Below, in pieces: positions 7,210 through 13,338 of a stretch of 17,536 bases of DNA; position 1 is the stretch's first letter; every line of letters begins with the position of its first letter. The notes beneath the pieces are model-generated. The model did no database searches. It saw only the letters and a program-made list of their open reading frames with translations, and had not been told where the DNA came from. A program made the translations under genes and the position numbers. The DNA lies in assembly GCA_027317055.1 (NCBI GenBank), contig DAHVFK010000020.1:1-17536 (forward strand), written 5' to 3'. The DNA comes from Betaproteobacteria bacterium (GTDB lineage Bacteria; Pseudomonadota; Gammaproteobacteria; Burkholderiales; SG8-39).

Positions 7210-7225
7210 GTGCTTTCGCCGCGAT

Positions 7226-7648
7226 ATGACCGCCCAGCCCCCCTCGCCCGAGCCCAAAGAGCGCTCCGAATACTCGATCGGCGACCTCGCGCGCGAGTTC
7301 GACGTCACGCCGCGCGCGATCCGCTTCTACGAGGACCAGGGCCTGCTCGCCCCGCGGCGCGAGGGCCAGCGCCGCATCTACCTGCCGCGCGATCGCGCGC
7401 GGCTCAAGCTGACGCTGCGCGGCAAGCGCCTCGGGCTGACGCTGTCGGAGATCCGCGAGCTGATCGACATGTACGAGCCGGGGCGCGACGAGCGCCCCCA
7501 GCTGGCGCGCTTTCTCGCCGTGTTGGAGCAGCACAAGGCGCTGCTGGAGCAGCAGCGCGCCGACCTCGAGGCCCAGCTGTCGGAGATCACCGCGTTCGAA
7601 AAGCGCATCCGCAAGCAGCTCGGCACGCAGCGCCGCAGGCGTAGTTGA
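7226..7648 (+). CDS. liuR: MerR-family transcriptional regulator, LiuR type
   Basis: A 140-residue MerR-family regulator. The winged helix-turn-helix spans about 15-82: YSIGDLAREFDVTPRAIRFYEDQGLL is the family hallmark, with RIYLPRDRARL forming the wing. A leucine- and glutamine-rich coiled coil for dimerisation follows at about 93-131, and the tail is basic (RRRR). There are no cysteines, which argues against a metal or redox sensor such as MerR, CueR or SoxR. In proteobacteria a MerR protein in front of liuA is LiuR, which controls branched-chain amino acid degradation and probably responds to a pathway CoA ester. The symbol rests on this location, the length and the palindrome at the stop codon. 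The start has no Shine-Dalgarno, but the next residues fit the family. The stop TGA at 7646-7648 lies within the likely operator. Confidence 0.88.
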   Translation: MTAQPPSPEPKERSEYSIGDLAREFDVTPRAIRFYEDQGLLAPRREGQRRIYLPRDRARLKLTLRGKRLGLTLSEIRELIDMYEPGRDERPQLARFLAVLEQHKALLEQQRADLEAQLSEITAFEKRIRKQLGTQRRRRS

Positions 7649-7666
7649 CGTTTACGTAAACGTCAA
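7645..7666. promoter_or_regulatory. Likely LiuR operator, 22-bp perfect palindrome
   Basis: The left arm TTGACGTTTAC is the exact reverse complement of the right arm GTAAACGTCAA (centre 7655/7656). It starts one base before the TGA stop of liuR and ends 13 bp before the next ATG. A palindrome beside a MerR gene and ahead of its expected target operon, and overlapping promoter elements, is the normal MerR-family layout. From memory, reported LiuR motifs contain similar ACGT half-sites. Confidence 0.85.
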
Positions 7667-7673
7667 GTAGCCT
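7645..7673 (+). promoter_or_regulatory. Promoter of the liu operon
   Basis: TTGACG (7645-7650, the left edge of the palindrome) is a good -35 box. TAGCCT (7668-7673), 17 bp further on, is a fair -10 box followed by CGCGCC. The operator thus fills the -35/-10 spacer. Counting from the -10 box places the start on or within a base or two of the A of the ATG at 7680, which would make the message leaderless. Confidence 0.6.
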
Positions 7674-7679
7674 CGCGCC

Positions 7680-7847
7680 ATGAACGCCCCGCTTCGCCCC
7701 GCGCGCGCCGAAGTCATCAAGTCCGGCCGCACGCTTTCGATTACGCGCGGCAAGGTGTACGCTGAGCAGGGCGGCGCGCAGACGCTGTGCGCCGTGATGC
7801 AGAAAACTCTCATGATGCTGCCCGACACACCCGATACCCCGCGATGA
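7680..7847 (+). pseudogene. C-terminal remnant of a PaaI-type hotdog thioesterase, possibly a translated leader ORF
   Basis: A 55-codon ORF too short for usual gene calling. Its product contains VIKSGRTLSITRGKVYAE and then LCAVMQKTLMML, which match the last strands of PaaI-family acyl-CoA thioesterases (GRTLtvcrgdVya and vAtmqqTlm). The N-terminal half, with the HGG-type motif and catalytic acid, is absent. A TAG at 7668-7670 closes the frame just upstream and nothing similar lies before it, so this is a truncated gene rather than a frameshifted one. The ORF nevertheless keeps an intact ATG, no internal stop and a terminal ATGA overlap with liuA. It may survive because its translation carries ribosomes to liuA, which has no Shine-Dalgarno of its own. 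The remnant is not a copy of the intact thioesterase at 10184; they share only fold-level similarity. Confidence 0.72.
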
Positions 7848-8989
7848 ACTTCCTGGCCTTCGATCACGGCGAAACGATCGCTCTGCTGCGCGAGTCGGTG
7901 AAGAATTTCGCCGCCAAGGAAATCGCGCCGCGCGCCGCGGATATCGACCGGGCCAACCAATTCCCGCCCGACCTGTGGCCCAAGCTCGGCGCGCTCGGGC
8001 TGCTCGGCATCACGGTGGAGGAGGACTACGGCGGCACCGCGATGGGATATCTCGCTCATATCGTCGCGATGGAGGAGATCAGCCGCGCCTCGGCTTCTGT
8101 CGGGCTGTCGTACGGCGCGCACTCCAACCTGTGCGTGAACCAGATCCGCCGCAACGGCAGCGCGGCGCAAAAGCGCAAGTACCTGCCCAAGCTCGTCTCC
8201 GGAGAGCACGTCGGCGCGCTCGCGATGAGCGAGCCCGGCGCGGGATCGGACGTGGTCGGCATGCGCCTGCGCGCCGAGCGGCGCGGTGACCGCTACGTGC
8301 TGAACGGCAACAAGATGTGGATCACCAACGGCCCCGACGCGAGCGTGCTGGTGATCTACGGCAAGACGAGCGACCAGGGCATCACCGCGTTCCTGGTCGA
8401 GAAGGGCATGAAGGGGTTCTCGACGGCGCAGAAGCTCGACAAGCTCGGCATGCGGGGCTCGAACACCTCCGAGCTGGTGTTACGCGACTGCGAGGTGCCG
8501 GCCGAGAACGTGCTCGGCGAGGACGGCAAGGGCGTCAAGGTACTCATGTCGGGCCTGGACTACGAGCGCGCGGTGCTCGCCGGCGGCCCGCTCGGCATCA
8601 TGGGCGCCTGCCTCGACGTGGTGCTGCCCTACGTGCACGAGCGCAAGCAGTTCGGCCAGCCCATCGGCGAGTTCCAGCTGATGCAGGGCAAGCTGGCCGA
8701 CATGTACGCGACCTACTCGGCCTGCCGTGCCTACGTCTACGCGGTCGGGCAGGCGCTCGACCGCGGCGAGACCACCCGCAAGGACGCCGCGGGTGCGATC
8801 CTCTACGCTGCGGAGAAGGCGACCTGGATGGCGGGCGAGGCGATCCAGGCGCTGGGCGGCATGGGCTACATCAACGAGACGCCCACCGGCCGGCTGTGGC
8901 GCGACGCCAAGCTGTACGAAATCGGCGCCGGCACATCCGAGATCCGCCGCTGGCTGATCGGCAGGGAGCTGTTCGACGAAACTACTTAG
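7844..8989 (+). CDS. liuA: Isovaleryl-CoA dehydrogenase
   Basis: An FAD enzyme oxidising isovaleryl-CoA to 3-methylcrotonyl-CoA, passing electrons to ETF. The 381 residues have the full acyl-CoA dehydrogenase order: helical N-terminal domain, beta domain with MSEPGAGSDVVGM at 128-140 and WITNG at 159-163, then the helical C-terminal domain. Two features point to isovaleryl-CoA rather than straight-chain substrates. The catalytic glutamate is in the sequence GLDYERAVLAGGPLG (Glu241), as in human isovaleryl-CoA dehydrogenase. The usual C-terminal glutamate of other members is replaced, EIGAGTSEIRR standing in place of IYEGTSEIQR. The ATG at 7844 overlaps the stop of the thioesterase remnant; a GTG 19 codons upstream would add a non-conserved tail and is rejected. 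TTAGGAGAG at the stop forms the next gene's Shine-Dalgarno. Confidence 0.96.
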   Translation: MNFLAFDHGETIALLRESVKNFAAKEIAPRAADIDRANQFPPDLWPKLGALGLLGITVEEDYGGTAMGYLAHIVAMEEISRASASVGLSYGAHSNLCVNQIRRNGSAAQKRKYLPKLVSGEHVGALAMSEPGAGSDVVGMRLRAERRGDRYVLNGNKMWITNGPDASVLVIYGKTSDQGITAFLVEKGMKGFSTAQKLDKLGMRGSNTSELVLRDCEVPAENVLGEDGKGVKVLMSGLDYERAVLAGGPLGIMGACLDVVLPYVHERKQFGQPIGEFQLMQGKLADMYATYSACRAYVYAVGQALDRGETTRKDAAGAILYAAEKATWMAGEAIQALGGMGYINETPTGRLWRDAKLYEIGAGTSEIRRWLIGRELFDETT

Positions 8990-8998
8990 GAGAGTGCG

Positions 8999-10183
8999 AT
9001 GTTGAACGATCCGATTGTCATCGTATCTGCCGCGCGTACGCCCATGGGCGGCTTCCAGGGCGAGCTGAAGGGCTTCGCCGCGCCCGAGCTCGGCGCCGCG
9101 GCGATCCGCGCCGCGGTCGAACGCGCCAAGCTCAAGCCCGAGCAGGTCGAGGAAGTGATCATGGGCTGCGTGCTGCCTGCCGGCCTGGGCCAGGCGCCGG
9201 CGCGCCAGGCGAGCCTGGGCGCCGGCCTGCCGCTTGCCGCCGGCTGCACCACAATCAACAAGATGTGCGGCTCGGGCATGAAAGCCGCGATGCTGGCGCA
9301 CGACCTGCTCAGCGCCGGCAGCATGGACGTCGTGGTCGCGGGCGGCATGGAGTCGATGAGCAACGCGCCCTACCTGATGCCCAAGGCGCGCACCGGCTAC
9401 CGCATGGGCCACCAGCAAGTGCTCGACCACATGTTCTACGACGGACTCGAGGACGCCTACGATAAAGGCCGCCTGATGGGGACGTTTGCCGAGGACTGCG
9501 CGCAGAAGTACGCGTTCTCGCGCGAAGCGCAGGACAAGTTCGCCATCACCTCGCTCGAGCGCGCGCAGAAGGCGAACAAGGAAGGCTGGTTCGCCTGGGA
9601 GATCACTCCGCTGGCGATCAAGGCCGGCAAGGAGGAGCGCTTCGTCGAGACCGACGAGCAGCCGTTCAAGGCCAACTTCGCCAAGATCCCGACCCTGAAG
9701 CCCGCCTTTCGCAAGGACGGCACGGTGACCGCAGCCAACTCGAGCTCGATTTCGGACGGCGCCGCGGCGCTGGTGATGATGCGCCGCTCGAGCGCGGACA
9801 AGCTCGGGCTGGCGCCGCTCGCGACGGTGGTCGGACATGCCACGCACGCCCAGGAGCCTTCGCTCTTCACCACGGCACCGATCGGAGCCATAAGAAAATT
9901 GCTTGAAAAAACCAAATGGAACGCTCAAGCGGTCGACCTCTACGAGGTCAACGAGGCCTTCGCCGTAGTGGCCATGGCGGCGATGCGCGAGCACAAGCTG
10001 CCGCACGAGAAGGTGAACGTGCACGGCGGCGCCTGCGCGCTCGGCCACCCGATCGGCGCCTCGGGCGCGCGCATCGTGGTGACGCTGATCGGCGCGCTGC
10101 GCAAGTACGGCGCCAAGCGCGGCGTGGCGAGCCTGTGCATCGGCGGCGGGGAAGCCACCGCGATGGCGATCGAGCTCGCCTGA
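8999..10183 (+). CDS. Acetyl-CoA C-acyltransferase (thiolase), acetoacetyl-CoA type
   Basis: A 394-residue thiolase of the biosynthetic/acetoacetyl-CoA branch. The nucleophile is Cys90 in NKMCGSGMKA, the catalytic histidine His350 in GHPIGASGARI, and the second cysteine Cys380 in CIGGGEATA. GGMESMSNAPYL is the expected conserved stretch. It cleaves or forms acetoacetyl-CoA, which fits the end product of leucine breakdown once acetoacetate is activated; the activating enzyme is not in this window. AGGAGA stands 5 bases before the ATG. It lies 9 bp after liuA and abuts the next gene without a gap. One oddity is a run of codons rare for this DNA at 9890-9928 (ATA AGA AAA TTG CTT GAA). AtoB and PhaA roles cannot be told apart by sequence. 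Confidence 0.94.
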   Translation: MLNDPIVIVSAARTPMGGFQGELKGFAAPELGAAAIRAAVERAKLKPEQVEEVIMGCVLPAGLGQAPARQASLGAGLPLAAGCTTINKMCGSGMKAAMLAHDLLSAGSMDVVVAGGMESMSNAPYLMPKARTGYRMGHQQVLDHMFYDGLEDAYDKGRLMGTFAEDCAQKYAFSREAQDKFAITSLERAQKANKEGWFAWEITPLAIKAGKEERFVETDEQPFKANFAKIPTLKPAFRKDGTVTAANSSSISDGAAALVMMRRSSADKLGLAPLATVVGHATHAQEPSLFTTAPIGAIRKLLEKTKWNAQAVDLYEVNEAFAVVAMAAMREHKLPHEKVNVHGGACALGHPIGASGARIVVTLIGALRKYGAKRGVASLCIGGGEATAMAIELA

Positions 10184-10609
10184 ATGTCGGGCCCGAAGCT
10201 CGCGGCGACCAAGCGGCAGCTCCAGGCGCTGCTCGAGCGCTCGCGCTTCGTGCGCAGCTACGGGTTTCGCATGGTCTCGCTCGACGCGCACGGCGCCACC
10301 ATCGAGCTGCCGTTCCGGCGCGCGCTCGAGCGCCCGGGTGGAATCGTCAACGGCCCGGCGCTGATGGCGGCCGCCGACTGCGCAATGTGGGTGGCGATCA
10401 AGTCCCGCATCGGCATCGACCGCGACGCGTTGACCTCCGAGCTGAATACGGCCTTCCTTGCCCCTGCGATCGAAGAGCCGGTGCGCTGCACCGCCCGCAT
10501 CCTCAAGCTCGGCAAGCGCAGCATCTACGGCGTCGCCGAGTGCCACAGCCGAGCCGGAAAGCTGTTCAGCCACCATACCGTGACCTACGTTCGCCTGTCG
10601 GGAGGCTGA
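10184..10609 (+). CDS. Hotdog-fold thioesterase, PaaI-like
   Basis: A 141-residue protein with the single hotdog fold of PaaI/DUF4442-type thioesterases. The central helix region reads PGGIVNGPALMAAADCAMWV (51-70), with Asp65 in the place of the catalytic acid. The usual HGG is NGP here (56-58), so the common histidine is an asparagine. The later strands are TSELNTAFLAPA and AECHSRAGKLFSHHTVTYV. It probably hydrolyses an acyl-CoA ester and might relieve CoA trapping in the pathway, but the substrate is unknown. The ATG follows the thiolase stop directly (TGA then ATG), so translation is likely coupled. GGAGG near its 3' end serves the following dehydrogenase. The fold is well supported; the activity is only inferred. 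Confidence 0.83.
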   Translation: MSGPKLAATKRQLQALLERSRFVRSYGFRMVSLDAHGATIELPFRRALERPGGIVNGPALMAAADCAMWVAIKSRIGIDRDALTSELNTAFLAPAIEEPVRCTARILKLGKRSIYGVAECHSRAGKLFSHHTVTYVRLSGG

Positions 10610-10610
10610 G

Positions 10611-11744
10611 ATGCGCCTGTCCGAGCAGCACGAGATGATGCGCGACACCGTGCGCCGCTTCGCGCGCGAGCGGCTCTGGCCCAACTCCGGGAAGTGGGAT
10701 CGCGAGCGCCATTTCCCGCGTGCCGAGCTCGCCGAGCTGGCGCAAATGGGGCTCAACGCGGTCGCGGTTCCCGAGCAGTGGGGCGGCGCGGGCATGGACT
10801 GCACCGCGACCGCGATCGCCTTCGAGGAGGTTTCTGCCGGCGACGCGGCCCTGGGCACGGTGCTGTCGGTCAACAACCTCGTATCTGGCATCCTCAACGG
10901 CTACGGCAGCGAGGCGCAGAAGGAGAAGTACCTGCGCCCGCTCGCGGCGGGGCGAATGATCGGCGCGTTCTGCCTCACCGAGCCGCAGGTCGGCTCCGAC
11001 GCGGGCGCGATCGCGACCCGCGCCGAGCGCCGCGGCGAGCACTGGGTGCTCAACGGCACCAAGCAGTTCATCACCTCGGGCAAGAACGCCGACGTCGCGG
11101 TGGTGTTCGCGGTGAGCGACAAGAACGCGGGAAAAAAGGGCATCAGCGCCTTCGTGCTACCCACTTCGAGCAAGGGTTGGCGCGTGGCGCGGGTCGAGGA
11201 CAAGGCCGGCCAGCATGCCTCCGATACGGCCCAGATCGCGCTGGAAGACTGCACCGTTGCGGCGGACAGCCTGCTCGAACGCGAAGGCCTGGGCTACCGT
11301 ATCGCGCTCGCGAACCTCGAGTCGGGCCGGATCAACATCGCGGCGCAGGCGACCGGGATCGCGCGCGCAGCGCTGGAAGCGGCGCTCGCCTACGCCAAGG
11401 AGCGCAGGAGCATGGGCAAGACGCTGATCGGGCACCAGGCGGTCAACTTCCGCCTGGCCGACATGGCGACCCAGGTCGAGGCCGCGCGCCAGCTGTATCT
11501 TCACGCGGCGGCGCTGCGCGACGCGGGCGAGCCCTGCCTCAAGGAGGCTTCGATGGCCAAGCTGTTCGCCTCCGAGATGGCCGAGAAGGTGTGCTCGGAC
11601 GCGATCCAGATTCACGGCGGCTACGGCTACGTGGCCGACTTCCCGGTCGAGCGGCTGTGGCGCGCGGTGCGGGTGTGCAAGATCTACGAGGGCGCGAGCG
11701 ACATCCAGCGCCTGGTGATCGGACGCGCGCTGGAGCGCGGCTAG
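10611..11744 (+). CDS. Second acyl-CoA dehydrogenase, short/branched-chain type
   Basis: A 377-residue FAD-dependent acyl-CoA dehydrogenase. The N-terminal domain is followed by FCLTEPQVGSDAGAIATRAE, FITSGKNADV, then the C-terminal domain with IHGGYGYVADFPVERLW and IYEGASDIQRLVIGRAL. Unlike LiuA, it carries the standard catalytic glutamate (Glu360 in IYEG), so it belongs to the general short/branched-chain group (2-methylbutyryl-, isobutyryl- or butyryl-CoA are candidates). One conserved position differs: the common WRD before the last helix is WRA here. It starts one base after the thioesterase stop with GGAGG 5 bases before the ATG. Its place between the thioesterase and liuB suggests that the operon handles more than one branched acyl-CoA. 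The exact substrate is not readable. Confidence 0.9.
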   Translation: MRLSEQHEMMRDTVRRFARERLWPNSGKWDRERHFPRAELAELAQMGLNAVAVPEQWGGAGMDCTATAIAFEEVSAGDAALGTVLSVNNLVSGILNGYGSEAQKEKYLRPLAAGRMIGAFCLTEPQVGSDAGAIATRAERRGEHWVLNGTKQFITSGKNADVAVVFAVSDKNAGKKGISAFVLPTSSKGWRVARVEDKAGQHASDTAQIALEDCTVAADSLLEREGLGYRIALANLESGRINIAAQATGIARAALEAALAYAKERRSMGKTLIGHQAVNFRLADMATQVEAARQLYLHAAALRDAGEPCLKEASMAKLFASEMAEKVCSDAIQIHGGYGYVADFPVERLWRAVRVCKIYEGASDIQRLVIGRALERG

Positions 11745-11749
11745 GCGCG

Positions 11750-13336
11750 ATGCCGGTCATCAAGACCCAGCTCAATCCCCGCTCGGCGGAGTTCCGCGCC
11801 AACGCGGAGCGCATGCGCGCGCTGGTCAACGACCTGCGCCAGCAGGTCGCGCGCGCGACCCTGGGGGGCGAAGCCAAGGCGCGCGACAAGCACGTCGCGC
11901 GCGGCAAGCTGCTGCCGCGCGAGCGGGTGCGCACGCTGCTCGACCCAGGCTCGCCCTTGCTCGAGGTCGGGCAGCTCGCGGCGCACGGCATGTACGGCGA
12001 CGAGGCGCCGAGCGCGGGCATCGTCACCGGAATCGGCCGCGTCTCGGGCCGCGAGTGCGTGATCGTCGCCAACGACGCCACGGTCAAGGGCGGCACCTAC
12101 TTCCCGATGACCGTGAAGAAGCACCTGCGCGCGCAGGAGATTGCGGCGCAGAACTGCCTGCCGTGCATCTACCTGGTCGATTCGGGCGGCGCCAACCTGC
12201 CCAACCAGGACGACGTGTTCCCCGACCGGGAGCACTTCGGGCGCATCTTCTTCAACATTGCCAACATGTCCGCCGCCGGGATCGCGCAGATCGCGGTGGT
12301 GATGGGCTCGTGCACCGCGGGCGGCGCCTACGTGCCGGCGATGTCCGACGAGTCGATCATCGTCAAGGGCCAGGGCACGATCTTCCTCGGCGGCCCGCCG
12401 CTGGTCAAAGCCGCGATCGGGGAGATCGTCACGCCCGAAGAGCTCGGCGGTGCCGACGTGCACACGCGCGTCTCCGGCGTCGCCGACCACTACGCGCTGA
12501 ACGACGCCCACGCGCTGGCGATTGCGCGCCGCATCGTGTCCAACCTGAACGGCGCCAAGAGCGTGACGCTGCAACTGCGCGAGCCGCGCGAGCCACTTTA
12601 CCCGGCCGAGGAGCTCTACGGCGTGATCCCGGCCGACGCGCGCAAACCTTACGACGTGCGCGAGGTGATCGCGCGCATGGTGGACGGCTCCGAGTTGGAC
12701 GAGTTCAAGGCCAATTACGGCACCACGCTGGTGACCGGGTTCGCCCACGTGCACGGCTACCCGGTCGCGATCCTGGCCAACAACGGCATCCTTTTCTCCG
12801 AGTCCTCGCTCAAAGCCACGCATTTCATCGAGCTCGCCTGCCAGCGCGGCATTCCGCTGCTGTTCTTGCAGAACATCACCGGCTACATGGTCGGCAAGAA
12901 GTACGAGGCGGCCGGAATCGCGAAGGACGGCGCCAAGATGGTCACCGCGGTCGCCACCGCGCGGGTGCCGAAGTTCACCATGATCATCGGCGGCTCGTTC
13001 GGCGCCGGCAACTACGGCATGTGCGGCCGCGCCTACTCGCCGCGCTTCCTGTGGATGTGGCCCAACGCGCGCATCTCGGTCATGGGCGGCGAGCAGGCCG
13101 CGAGCGTGCTCGCGGTGGTGCGCGGCAAGTTCAAGTCGGAGATCGACGAAAAGACCTTCAAGACGCCGATTCTCGAGCAGTACGAGCGCCAGGGCCACCC
13201 CTACTACGCCAGCGCGCGGCTGTGGGACGACGGTGTGCTCGACCCCGCCGATGCGCGCCGCCTGCTGGGGCTGGCGCTCTCGGCCTCGCTCAACGCGCCG
13301 ATCGAGCAGACCAGGTTCGGCATCTTCAGGATGTAG
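11750..13336 (+). CDS. liuB: 3-Methylcrotonyl-CoA carboxylase, carboxyltransferase (beta) subunit
   Basis: This subunit transfers the carboxyl group from carboxybiotin on LiuD to 3-methylcrotonyl-CoA, giving 3-methylglutaconyl-CoA. The 528 residues are near the family's 535. The N-terminal carboxyltransferase half contains VDSGGANLPNQDDVFPDREH, the oxyanion region MGSCTAGGAYVPAMSDE (from 185) and GTIFLGGPPLVKAAIGE (from 209). The C-terminal half has GGSFGAGNYGMCGRAYSPR (414-432) and ISVMGGEQAASVLA. The wording NLPNQDDVFPD and the liu context separate it from propionyl- and geranyl-CoA carboxylase subunits, though the geranyl enzyme is the nearest alternative. The ATG at 11750 lies 5 bp after the previous stop and has no clear Shine-Dalgarno, so coupling is likely. 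Confidence 0.95.
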   Translation: MPVIKTQLNPRSAEFRANAERMRALVNDLRQQVARATLGGEAKARDKHVARGKLLPRERVRTLLDPGSPLLEVGQLAAHGMYGDEAPSAGIVTGIGRVSGRECVIVANDATVKGGTYFPMTVKKHLRAQEIAAQNCLPCIYLVDSGGANLPNQDDVFPDREHFGRIFFNIANMSAAGIAQIAVVMGSCTAGGAYVPAMSDESIIVKGQGTIFLGGPPLVKAAIGEIVTPEELGGADVHTRVSGVADHYALNDAHALAIARRIVSNLNGAKSVTLQLREPREPLYPAEELYGVIPADARKPYDVREVIARMVDGSELDEFKANYGTTLVTGFAHVHGYPVAILANNGILFSESSLKATHFIELACQRGIPLLFLQNITGYMVGKKYEAAGIAKDGAKMVTAVATARVPKFTMIIGGSFGAGNYGMCGRAYSPRFLWMWPNARISVMGGEQAASVLAVVRGKFKSEIDEKTFKTPILEQYERQGHPYYASARLWDDGVLDPADARRLLGLALSASLNAPIEQTRFGIFRM

Positions 13337-13338
13337 CC

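Noticed and set aside
7787..7843. A longer liuA start (GTG at 7787)
   Set aside because: It adds 19 residues not seen in isovaleryl-CoA dehydrogenases and runs through the thioesterase remnant. The ATG at 7844 gives the family N-terminus.
9902..9914. Run of six A in the thiolase gene as a programmed frameshift site
   Set aside because: The A run is not in the X XXY YYZ register relative to the reading frame (GAA AAA ACC), no stem-loop follows, and the zero frame continues to a full thiolase.
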